Shown here piece by piece: positions 46,947-54,698 of a stretch of DNA of 64,000 nt. The DNA is from Cryobacterium frigoriphilum (GTDB lineage: Bacteria; Actinomycetota; Actinomycetes; Actinomycetales; Microbacteriaceae). The position numbers and the translations under genes are program-made. The stretch's first letter is position 1. Every line of letters begins with the position of its first letter. Where the stretch lies: positions 1 through 64,000 of the forward strand of contig NZ_SOHE01000016.1 in assembly GCF_004403305.1 (NCBI RefSeq), given 5' to 3'. A model generated the notes under the pieces. The model was not told the origin of the DNA. It did no database searches and saw nothing but the letters and a program-made list of their open reading frames with translations.

Positions 46947-49073
46947 TCACGCGCTCAGCAGCCAGACGGCGCCCTGCACGGTCGGTTCCAGTCGCCAGCC
47001 CGGCTCGACCAGATAGGTGGTGTTCTCGGTCGTGACGATCGCCGGCCCGTGAATCACGTACTCGTGCTTCAGCGCCTCGGCGTCGTAGACGGGGGTGTCG
47101 ACGGCGCCCGAGATGCCGGTGAAGTGCACCATCCGGCTCGAGACCGGTGCTGGTTCGGTTTTCTCGCCGCCGGCCAGGATCGACTCGAACTTGATCACCT
47201 CGCCCTCGATGAACGACGCCACCCGGATCGTCTGCACGCGGATGCCGGCCTCGGGCGCCTGGGTGCCCTCGCCGTAGCGCTCGCCGAAGATCTCGGAGAA
47301 CGTCTTGATCAGGTGCAGCACGTCGGCGACGCCGTTGACCCGGTTGATGTCGAACGCGACGGCCGTGGTGACGAGCTGGTTGCCGTAGCGCATGTCCATT
47401 TCGAGGCGGTAGCGCACATCCGCTCGGTCGTAGCCCTGGCGCACGAGGTCTTCGGCGCCCTTCGCTTCGAGCTCTTCGATGTAGCCGTTGAGCGCGTCGT
47501 ACTGGTTGTACAGGCTGCGCTTGATGGCCTCGTAGAGCACGACGTAGGCGCTGCGCTCGTGAATGTGCAGCGGCCGCATGTTTCCGGCGCCGAGGGCGGA
47601 GAACACCGACGCGAACGGCGGGAACAGGATGCGGCTGATGCCGGCGCTCGCGGCGATGCCGCAGGCGTGCAGGGGGCCGTTGCCGCCGTAGGCGAGCATC
47701 GTGTAGTCCTCGATCAGGCCGCCGCGGGAGCGCAGTTCCTTCTCGATGCCGATCGCCATCTGCTCGTCGACGGTCTTCTTGATGACCTTCGCGACCTCCA
47801 CGGCGTCGAGGTCGAGCTCGTCACTGAGGGTCTCGTCGATCACATAGATGGAGCGCTTCTTGCTCAGCTGGATGTGTCCGTTGGCGTAGTTGTCGGGGTC
47901 GAGGTAGCCGAGCACGAGGTCGGCATCGGTCACCGTGGGCCGCAGCCCGCCGCGGTCGTAGCAGGCCGGGCCCGGGTCGCTGCCGGCGGACTCCGGGCCG
48001 ATCTGGATCGCGTGGTGGATGCGGTTGTAGGCGGCGATCGACCCGCCGCCGGCGCCGAGGGTGTTGAGGTGGATCATCGGCGCCGACACCATCCAGCGCC
48101 CGATCGTGGGCTGGAAGTCGTAGTGCCGCACCCCGCCCTCCGGCACGAGGCCGATATCGAAGGAGGTGCCGCCCATGTCCATCGAGACGACGTCGCCGAG
48201 CCCGGTCGATTCGGACAGGTGCTGGGCCGCGCCGACGCCGGCGATAGGGCCGGAGTGGATCGTCTGCAGGGCATCCGTCGAATTGGGCTGGGCCATGCCG
48301 CCGGAGTTGTGAATGACGAGCATCGGCTTCTCGTAGCCGGAGTCGCGCAGGTTGTTGCTGAGCTGGTTGAGGGCGTGAAACATGGTCTCGTGCAGAAACG
48401 CGTCGACGATCGTGGCCATGGCCCGCACATATTCGCCCTTGCGGCCCGAGACCTGGCTGCTGAGCAGCACGGGAATCGACCCGAGCTCGTGGGTGGGGTA
48501 CTCGTCGAGGATGATCTCGAGAATGCGGTCTTCGTGCACCGAGTTCTCGGTGGCGTTGGTGAGCGCGACGACGATGGCCTCGGCGCCGTTGTCGACGAGC
48601 TCACGCACCATGGCCCGCACGTCGTCGTACATGAGGGGCACGAGAACCTCGCCGACCGAGTCGATGCGTTCTTTCACCGAGCGGATGAGGCGACGCGGCA
48701 CGAGCGGGTCGGGCCGCTGAGCGTCGGGCATGTCGCCCTGCTTGACGCCGTCGAGGCCCTCGCCGTAGCCGCGGCCGCGGGAGAGCGGGATGGTGTCTTC
48801 GAAGCCGTGGGTGACGATCGCGGCGACCCGGGGGCCCTTGCCCTCGATGAGGGCGTTGGTGCCGAGAGTGGTGGCGTAGCGCACCGAGTCGACCTCGCGC
48901 AGTGCGGTGTCACGGCTGATGCCGGCCCGTTCGCAGGCCCGGTCGAGGGCCTCGTTGAAGCCCAGGGCCAGGTTGTGGTGGGTGGTGAGCGCCTTGGATT
49001 CGATGTACTTGTCGTCCCAGACGAAGAAGCAATCGCTGAATGTGCCGCCGATGTCTACGGAAATGCGTTTCAC
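46947..49073 (-). CDS. HyuA-type ATPase subunit (acetone carboxylase beta/ApcC-like)
   Basis: 708 residues. ASKHA-fold ATPase of the hydantoinase A/oxoprolinase family that would phosphorylate the ketone enol or bicarbonate. Phosphate-binding motifs: VDIGGTFSDCFFVWDD at the start and SMDMGGTSFDIGLV in the middle; AYGGNGPLHACGIA and SVFSALGAGNMRPLHI follow. GTG 49073 starts 2 bases after the stop of the small subunit. KRISVDIGGT is the expected N-terminus. Confidence 0.88.
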   Translation of the reverse strand: MKRISVDIGGTFSDCFFVWDDKYIESKALTTHHNLALGFNEALDRACERAGISRDTALREVDSVRYATTLGTNALIEGKGPRVAAIVTHGFEDTIPLSRGRGYGEGLDGVKQGDMPDAQRPDPLVPRRLIRSVKERIDSVGEVLVPLMYDDVRAMVRELVDNGAEAIVVALTNATENSVHEDRILEIILDEYPTHELGSIPVLLSSQVSGRKGEYVRAMATIVDAFLHETMFHALNQLSNNLRDSGYEKPMLVIHNSGGMAQPNSTDALQTIHSGPIAGVGAAQHLSESTGLGDVVSMDMGGTSFDIGLVPEGGVRHYDFQPTIGRWMVSAPMIHLNTLGAGGGSIAAYNRIHHAIQIGPESAGSDPGPACYDRGGLRPTVTDADLVLGYLDPDNYANGHIQLSKKRSIYVIDETLSDELDLDAVEVAKVIKKTVDEQMAIGIEKELRSRGGLIEDYTMLAYGGNGPLHACGIAASAGISRILFPPFASVFSALGAGNMRPLHIHERSAYVVLYEAIKRSLYNQYDALNGYIEELEAKGAEDLVRQGYDRADVRYRLEMDMRYGNQLVTTAVAFDINRVNGVADVLHLIKTFSEIFGERYGEGTQAPEAGIRVQTIRVASFIEGEVIKFESILAGGEKTEPAPVSSRMVHFTGISGAVDTPVYDAEALKHEYVIHGPAIVTTENTTYLVEPGWRLEPTVQGAVWLLSA

Positions 49074-49075
49074 GG

Positions 49076-49543
49076 TCAGTGCCCTTCGGTCTGGTGAGAG
49101 TGAGAGTGGGAGTGCGAGTGGCCCGACACGGAGTCGAAGCGGGCGCTGAGGTCGGTTTCGGCGTTCTCGCCGGGGCCGTAGTTCACGACCTCCTCTGGAT
49201 TGCCGCCGTGGGCTTCCCACTTCTCACGCAGCGAGTCGATGTCCCAGAGCATGTCGACGGTCGGCGGATGCCCCGGCGGCAGGTATTCGGCCTCGATCTG
49301 GGTTCCGCAGGTGGGGCAGTAGAACTCCAGGATGCGGCAGAAGGTGGGGTCGGGCGAGAACGTGAACTCGTACTTCTCCGGGTCGATCACCGGCGGGTGG
49401 ATTTCTCGGGGGTCGCGGTCGTAGACCAGGGTGCCCTCTTTGTAGTTGCCGCGGGCGTCGCCGAAGTCGTGCGCGCAGACGCGGCAGAGCCAGCGTTCCG
49501 TGTCGAGGTCGATGAGCAGGTATTCGGTCATGGGGACTCGCAT
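49076..49543 (-). CDS. acetone carboxylase gamma-like small zinc subunit (ApcB-like)
   Basis: 155 residues. Two CxxC knuckles (LCRVCAHDFGDARGNYKEG and YCPTCGTQIEAEYLPPGHP) that would bind zinc match the gamma subunit of acetone carboxylase. The C-terminus is a His/Ser run (HSHSHSHSHQTEGH). ATG 49543 is used, with ATG 49531 (MTEYLLIDLDTERW) as an alternative. It sits between the two ATPase genes with gaps of 5 and 2 bases. Confidence 0.88.
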   Translation of the reverse strand: MRVPMTEYLLIDLDTERWLCRVCAHDFGDARGNYKEGTLVYDRDPREIHPPVIDPEKYEFTFSPDPTFCRILEFYCPTCGTQIEAEYLPPGHPPTVDMLWDIDSLREKWEAHGGNPEEVVNYGPGENAETDLSARFDSVSGHSHSHSHSHQTEGH

Positions 49544-49548
49544 CGTGG

Positions 49549-51432
49549 TTACCGTCCTGATTCGGGGTTGGTCGTGCTCGCGGTGTCGTTCAGCAGCAGG
49601 TCGCCGGCCGTGGAGACGTTCAGGGTCCAGCCCTGCGGAACGCGGGCCGTGAAGAACGGCCCCTCGACGATCGCCGGGCCGGCGGCCCGGGCGCCGGGCA
49701 CCTGGTCGTCGAGCTGGTAGACCTCGACGGTGTCGATGGTGCCGGCGGATGCCCGCACCCGGCGGGTTCCGCTGGCCACGGCCTTGCTGTGCGTGCTCGG
49801 AGTGCCGCCATCGAGGTGGGGGTGTGGCAGCCGGTAGGTCGCGGTGAGCAGCTGCACCTCGTGGTCGTCTTCGGTCAGGGTGCTCCAGGCCAGGTCGCAG
49901 TCGGCGATATCGTGACCCTCCTGGAACATGTCGCGCGAGGCATCCGTCAGCATCTGCTCACGCGCGCCGGCGACGGCGGCGGGGGAGAAGCCGGTGATGG
50001 TGGTCTCATACGACTGGGCGATGTCGCTGAAGCTGATGCCGTAGGCCGAGAACACCGCGGCGAGGCGCGGCACGAGCACCTGGGTCACGCCGGCGGTGCG
50101 CGCCGCACTGCACGCGTTCATCGGCCCGCCGCCGCCGAACGCGGCGAGGGTCGTGCCGCGGGCTGGGTCGACGAGGTGCGCGAAGCTGGCCGCGAGCCGG
50201 TCGGAGTAGGTGCTCTCCATGCGGATGAGTGCCTCGTCGAGGCTGATGCCGAGCGGCTCGGCGATCGTGGCGGTGATCACGGCCCGCGAGCGGTCCGCGT
50301 CGAGCGCCATCTCGCCGTTCAGGTAGGTGGCGGGGTCGAGCACGCCGAGCAGCAGGTTGACGTCGGTGATGGTCGCCCGGGTGCCGCCGAAACCGAAGCA
50401 GGCGGGGCCGGGAGCGGCGCCGACGCTTTCCGGCCCGACAGTGATCTCGCCGTCGTGCACGGCGATGATGGAGCTGCCGCCGACACCGCTCGAGTGCACA
50501 TTGCTCATCTCATAAGAAATGTCGACGCCCTGGATCGATCCGCGCCGGTCGACGGCGATCGTGGAGTCCTCGACGACACCGACATCGGTCGTCGTGCCGC
50601 CGACGTCGATCATCAGCACGCTCGCCAGCCCGTAGGCCTCGGCGAGGGCGCGGGTGCCCTCGAGGCCGCCGCGCGGTCCGGACGAGTATGTCTTGAGGGC
50701 CACCGACTTGGCAACCCGGGAAGACGCGCCGTCGTTGCGGTAGATCAGCAGCGGGTTCTTGAGCTTGTAGGCCCGCAGTCGGTGCTCCGCGCTGTAGAGA
50801 AATCGTTCGACCGTGGGGTGCAGGAACGAGTTGAGGATGCCCGACCAGATCTGGCGCGGCCGGGAGGTGTCGCTCGCGAACTCGCGGGAGAACAGGATCG
50901 GCACGGAACCGAGCAGGTGCCGGGGAAAGTTCTTGAGCATGGTGCGCTTGTAGAGGTGCTCGCGTTCGAGGCTCGACGCGGCCACGACGAGGCGTTCGGC
51001 GCCGGCCGTGGTGAGGCGGTTGATCTCGGCCACGAGCTCGCTCGCGAGTTCATCGTCGGCGCCGTGCGGCGAGACCACGCTGATGCGGGCACCGACGAGG
51101 TCGTCGAACAGGCCGGCCTTGGTTTCGCTGCCGCGTAGGGTCGCCTCGAGCGTCGGGTCGTCGGTGATGACCCCGATCAGCGGGCCCTTGCGTTCGACCA
51201 GGGCATTGGTGCCCTGCGTCGAGCTGTAGCGGATGTGCCGGGTCGAGTGCAGCAGATCGGCCAGGTTGGCCTCGCCGTACAGCAGCACCGACGCCTTGGT
51301 CATGCCGTCGAACAGGCACTGCGACAGGTCGACCGGCGTCGTCAGGGTCTTCGTGAAGGTGAAATCCGTGCCGGTGCCAACCACGATGTCGGTGAGTGTT
51401 CCGCCGTTGTCGATGTTGATTAATCGTGCCAT
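49549..51432 (-). CDS. second HyuA-type ATPase subunit (ApcA-like)
   Basis: 627 residues, shorter than the other HyuA. N-terminal LINIDNGGTLTDIVVGTGTD has DNGGT where DIGGT is usual; the second motif MIDVGGTTTDVGVVED and AFGGGGPMNACSAARTAGV are intact. Two different HyuA-type subunits plus a small zinc subunit distinguish acetophenone carboxylase from acetone carboxylase. First gene of the operon: AAAGGAG precedes ATG 51432. Divergent from the activator gene, with a palindrome between. Confidence 0.87.
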   Translation of the reverse strand: MARLINIDNGGTLTDIVVGTGTDFTFTKTLTTPVDLSQCLFDGMTKASVLLYGEANLADLLHSTRHIRYSSTQGTNALVERKGPLIGVITDDPTLEATLRGSETKAGLFDDLVGARISVVSPHGADDELASELVAEINRLTTAGAERLVVAASSLEREHLYKRTMLKNFPRHLLGSVPILFSREFASDTSRPRQIWSGILNSFLHPTVERFLYSAEHRLRAYKLKNPLLIYRNDGASSRVAKSVALKTYSSGPRGGLEGTRALAEAYGLASVLMIDVGGTTTDVGVVEDSTIAVDRRGSIQGVDISYEMSNVHSSGVGGSSIIAVHDGEITVGPESVGAAPGPACFGFGGTRATITDVNLLLGVLDPATYLNGEMALDADRSRAVITATIAEPLGISLDEALIRMESTYSDRLAASFAHLVDPARGTTLAAFGGGGPMNACSAARTAGVTQVLVPRLAAVFSAYGISFSDIAQSYETTITGFSPAAVAGAREQMLTDASRDMFQEGHDIADCDLAWSTLTEDDHEVQLLTATYRLPHPHLDGGTPSTHSKAVASGTRRVRASAGTIDTVEVYQLDDQVPGARAAGPAIVEGPFFTARVPQGWTLNVSTAGDLLLNDTASTTNPESGR

Positions 51433-51543
51433 GAGCGCTCCTTTGCGTCAGGTACTGCGGTGGGTACTGCGTCGAGTGGTGTCGATGGGCGGCCCTCGAA
51501 ACGGCCACGGATCTCAGCGTGCGGCCCCGTGCATCCGCCCCGA

Positions 51544-51560
51544 TGTCCCAGATTGGGACA
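51544..51560. promoter_or_regulatory. palindromic operator between carboxylase operon and activator
   Basis: TGTCCCA-GAT-TGGGACA, perfect arms, lies in the 191-base divergent gap, 112 bases before the operon start and 64 bases before the activator start: the expected place for an upstream activator site of the Fis-type regulator. Confidence 0.65.
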
Positions 51561-51623
51561 CCGGACACGTAGCGCCCGCAGGGTGTTCCGAGGCATGCTT
51601 GCAAGGTCCACAAGGGAGTAGAC

Positions 51624-53462
51624 ATGCCGCACGTCCGCCTCAAACGCCTCAAGATCGCAGCCGCACGCGCCGATTTTCTGCGATTCGGGCGGGCTGAAAC
51701 CGATGCCGTGCCGAGCGTCGTTGCGGCCTCCTGGCAACGCTCTTTCACCGCCGGCGTGAACGCGGCGACGGCCCAGGCGGCCTTTCACGCGGATCTCGAC
51801 ATGTCCAGCCGGCTGATGCGGTGCGCCCGACCCGTGATCGCACGCCTCGGTGACGAGATGGCGCAGATGCCGCTGAGCATCGTGCTGACCGACAATCGGG
51901 CCCGCATTCTGAGCCGCTCGGAGACCGACCGCACGATCGCCCGGCAGCTCGACGATGTCTCGCTCGCCCAGGGATTCAACTACGCCGAGGGCTCGGTGGG
52001 TACCAACGGCATCGGCACGGTGCTCGAATCGGGCCAGCCGCTCTACATCGTGGGTCCCGAGCACTTTCACGAGCAGCTGCAGCCCTTCGCGTGCGCGGGC
52101 AGCCCGATTCGCGACCCCCTCACGGGACGGGTCGAGGGGGTGCTCGACATCACCTGCCTGAGCGAGTTCGCCAGCCCGCTGATGCACTCCCTGGTGCGCT
52201 CGGCCACGCACGACATCGAACACAACCTGCTGGCCGACCGCAGCCTGCGCCAGCAGGCCCTGTTCGACACCTTCGTGCGAGTGGATGCCCGCAGCCGCGG
52301 TGCCGTGATGGCCGTCGGCGGCACGATGGTGATGGGCAACGCGGCCGCGCAGAACCTGTTCGACATGACCGAGCAACGCACCATTCACGAGCACGCCCGC
52401 TACCTGATGCTCGGCGCCGGCACGGCCGCGGATCACATCGAGCTCTCGACCGGCAGGCGTGTGTACCTGCACGGTAAACGGGTCGTGGTGGGCAGCGATG
52501 TGGCCGGCATCGTGCTCAGCGTCGACATCGTTGCGGAGGCGGTCGCGCCGGTCGCTGCGCAGGGTGCGGCGCCGTCCGGGTGGGTTCAGGATCCCGCGCC
52601 GGCCGGGCCGGCCGGGGCACCGGGCACACCGCAGCGCGGGCCGTCGCTGCTCGGCAAGCGCGCGGTAGAGGGCGTCTCGCGGGCTCTTGTCGCGGGTACC
52701 GCCCTGCTCGTGGTCGGTGAGGCCGGCTGTGGAAAACTCTCCCTCGTGTCCGAACGGTACCGGCTGGAGGTGCCGGAAGGTCGCAGTGTCGTGGTGCGCT
52801 GCGCCGGTCCCGATCGGGCCAACCTCACGGATGCCCGCGCTCGGCTGGCCCCGGCCCGGTTCGGCGAAGCGCGGGGCACGGTGCTCGTCATCTTCACCAA
52901 CATCGACCGGCTCGACGCCGTCGGAGTGCTCGAGCTCGAGGCTTTCTTCGTCGAACTCGCGGCGAGCGGGAGCCCGGTCGCGATGGCCGCCACGGTGTCC
53001 CAGGACTCCGTCAACGCGGATCTCCCGTTTCAGCAGTTGCTCGCCCACTTCGGCCAGGCGGTGACCGTTGCTCCGCTGCGGCATCGGGTCGAGGAGCTGC
53101 CCGAACTCGTCGCGGGGCTGCTTCAAGCCCTGCCGCCGCGCCGCGGTGCAACGCTGAGCCCCGCGGCCCTGCGGCTGGTCTGCCGCTACTCGTGGCCCCG
53201 CAACATTCGTGAACTGCGACAGGCGCTCGAGTTTGCTCTGCTGCGACGGCCCGTCGGTGAGATCCAGGAGGACGACCTGCCCGGCCACTGCCACAGCGGC
53301 GCCGAACGCCTGCTGACCCCGCTCGAGACCGGGGAACGCGACCTCATCGTGTCGGCCTTGCACGACGCGAACGGCAACCGGGTGCACGCCGCCGCGGCCC
53401 TCGGCATTGCCCGGTCGTCGCTGTACCGCAAGATCAAGAGCTTCGGGATCGACGCGGCGTAG
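51624..53462 (+). CDS. AcoR-like GAF/Fis activator with degenerate AAA+ domain
   Basis: 612 residues: N-terminal domain with GAF (about 60-200; FNYAEGSVGTNGIGTVLESG), a PAS-like segment, an AAA+ region, and a Fis helix-turn-helix (GNRVHAAAALGIARSSLYRK). The ATPase is degenerate: Walker A reads GEAGCGKLSL (no Thr/Ser after Lys), Walker B reads IFTNIDRLD, and the sigma-54 contact GAFTGA is absent. So it probably acts as a conventional activator with the housekeeping sigma factor, as expected in actinobacteria. It likely senses the ketone through the GAF domain. Confidence 0.85.
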   Translation: MPHVRLKRLKIAAARADFLRFGRAETDAVPSVVAASWQRSFTAGVNAATAQAAFHADLDMSSRLMRCARPVIARLGDEMAQMPLSIVLTDNRARILSRSETDRTIARQLDDVSLAQGFNYAEGSVGTNGIGTVLESGQPLYIVGPEHFHEQLQPFACAGSPIRDPLTGRVEGVLDITCLSEFASPLMHSLVRSATHDIEHNLLADRSLRQQALFDTFVRVDARSRGAVMAVGGTMVMGNAAAQNLFDMTEQRTIHEHARYLMLGAGTAADHIELSTGRRVYLHGKRVVVGSDVAGIVLSVDIVAEAVAPVAAQGAAPSGWVQDPAPAGPAGAPGTPQRGPSLLGKRAVEGVSRALVAGTALLVVGEAGCGKLSLVSERYRLEVPEGRSVVVRCAGPDRANLTDARARLAPARFGEARGTVLVIFTNIDRLDAVGVLELEAFFVELAASGSPVAMAATVSQDSVNADLPFQQLLAHFGQAVTVAPLRHRVEELPELVAGLLQALPPRRGATLSPAALRLVCRYSWPRNIRELRQALEFALLRRPVGEIQEDDLPGHCHSGAERLLTPLETGERDLIVSALHDANGNRVHAAAALGIARSSLYRKIKSFGIDAA

Positions 53463-53503
53463 GCATCCGCCCGCTGCCCAGCAACCGACAGTACCGTCGC
53501 CTA

Positions 53504-53522
53504 ATACCCCATAGGGTATAGT
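53504..53522 (+). promoter_or_regulatory. CsoR/CstR-like operator with -10 element
   Basis: ATACCC-CATA-GGGTAT (53504-53519), with the right half continuing as TATAGT (53517-53522), a good -10. It lies about 60 bases before the membrane protein/rhodanese pair; a persulfide sensor (CstR) is the natural candidate repressor. Confidence 0.6.
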
Positions 53523-53581
53523 CTCGAGTAGATCCGCGCGGCCCACGCCGACCGGACTCCACGAGAATGAGGTGCCGGGCG

Positions 53582-54190
53582 ATGCCAGTTGTGAGCGAAC
53601 CAACGAAGCCGGTCGCGCGCGCCCGAGCGACGCTCGGCGCATCCGTCGTCGTCGATCGCGGCTCGTGGTCTGGCCGACGCTGGCTGCTCGCGGCCGGAAT
53701 CGCCGTGGTGGCCGTCGTCGCCCTGATCGCCGCCGGTGGGCTCATCGGGCCAGCGGATGCCCTGCCAGGAGGCTCGGCCGTCGCGCCCTGGTGGGCGCTG
53801 CCGGTCGTCGTCGTCGGCTCAGCGCTCGCGGCCCTCGTGGTCGCCAGCTACGTCGGCACCCCGATCGGCGCCGACGCGACCCTGTGCGACACCCGCTGGC
53901 CCGCGCTGGGCCTGACCGGGCTGTACCTCGCGACGGAACTGCGCTCCCTCGAGCCGGTTCTGGGCGCCTCAACCGACGGCCCGGTTCGGCCGGTCGTGGC
54001 GCTCGCCGCGATCGGGCTGCTCGTCTGGGCGCTGCGCGCACGGCTCATGACAGAGCACCGCGCCACCGCCGCGCTTGCCGCCGACGTCGATGCCCAACCC
54101 GGGGAGGTCTGCACCACCTGCCGGCCGCTGTTCGCCCGCACCACCCGACCCGCCGCATCCGCTGCCCCCACAACAGAAAGTCACCCATGA
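53582..54190 (+). CDS. membrane protein coupled to rhodanese
   Basis: 202 residues with four hydrophobic segments (about residues 35-55, 65-90, 100-115, 137-152) and a C-terminal cytoplasmic tail with a CTTC motif (EVCTTCRPLF). No family recognised. ATG 53582 follows an in-frame ATG five codons earlier. Its stop overlaps the rhodanese start as ATGA. The CxxC and the CstR-like site suggest a thiol or sulfane-sulfur role; unproven. Confidence 0.68.
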   Translation: MPVVSEPTKPVARARATLGASVVVDRGSWSGRRWLLAAGIAVVAVVALIAAGGLIGPADALPGGSAVAPWWALPVVVVGSALAALVVASYVGTPIGADATLCDTRWPALGLTGLYLATELRSLEPVLGASTDGPVRPVVALAAIGLLVWALRARLMTEHRATAALAADVDAQPGEVCTTCRPLFARTTRPAASAAPTTESHP

Positions 54191-54555
54191 AGAAGACCCT
54201 CGCCTCCATCGTGCTTACCGTCACCGCCGTCTTCGGCCTGGCCGCCTGCGCCACGACCGCCGACCCCATCGAGCTCACCGCCAACACGGTCGTCGTCGAC
54301 GTGCGCACCGCGTCGGAGTTCGAGGCCGGCCACCTCGACGGTGCAGTCAATATCGACGTGCAGTCCGCCGATTTCGACGCCCTCATCGGCGCGCTGCCGG
54401 CCGCGGGCGATTACGTGGTCTACTGCGCCAGCGGCAACCGGTCCGCCGGTGCCGTCGACCGCATGGAGGGCCTCGGCTTCACCGCGGTGACGGATGCCGG
54501 CGGCATCTCTGAGGCCGAGACCGCGACCGGCCTCGCGGTGGTCACCGCCCCCTGA
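54187..54555 (+). CDS. rhodanese-domain lipoprotein
   Basis: 122 residues: lipoprotein leader with lipobox LAAC (near residue 20), then one rhodanese domain (VVVDVRTASEFEAGHLDGAVNIDV) with the active-site Cys in YCASGNRS. Predicted single-domain sulfurtransferase on the outer face of the membrane. The ATGA overlap couples it to the membrane protein upstream. Its stop codon begins an 8-base tandem repeat. Confidence 0.87.
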   Translation: MKKTLASIVLTVTAVFGLAACATTADPIELTANTVVVDVRTASEFEAGHLDGAVNIDVQSADFDALIGALPAAGDYVVYCASGNRSAGAVDRMEGLGFTAVTDAGGISEAETATGLAVVTAP

Positions 54556-54607
54556 TCCGCTGACCCGCTCACCCGCTGCCCCGCTCATCCGCTGACCCGC
54601 TTATCGG
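54552..54607. repeat. 8-base tandem repeats at rhodanese 3' end
   Basis: Seven consecutive 8-base units of the form CTGATCCG/CTGACCCG/CTCACCCG, starting at the rhodanese stop codon and fading at 54600-54607. Confidence 0.75.
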
Positions 54608-54615
54608 TTGCGGGC

Positions 54616-54673
54616 GCGCCCGAAACGGGCGCGCGCTACGGTAACGGCCGTAGCGGCCGCCCGTTTCGGGCGC
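54616..54673. repeat. nested palindromic intergenic element
   Basis: Outer 15-base arms (54616-54630 and 54659-54673) are exact reverse complements, and each arm is itself a short hairpin (GCCCG-AAA-CGGGC; GCCCG-TTT-CGGGC). Between them GCTACGG (54635-54641) pairs with CCGTAGC (54648-54654). It lies between convergent genes and may terminate both, or be a REP/BIME-like element. Confidence 0.75.
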
Positions 54674-54698
54674 GGTCACGCCCGCTCCGCCGTGCGGC

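Noticed and set aside
46854..49097. 747-residue open frame antisense to the HyuA-type gene
   Set aside because: Shadow of the high-GC coding strand; composition is His/Arg/Val/Glu-biased with no motif.
51420..53642. 740-residue open frame antisense to the activator gene
   Set aside because: Runs over the divergent promoter and across the activator's clear GAF and Fis domains on the other strand.
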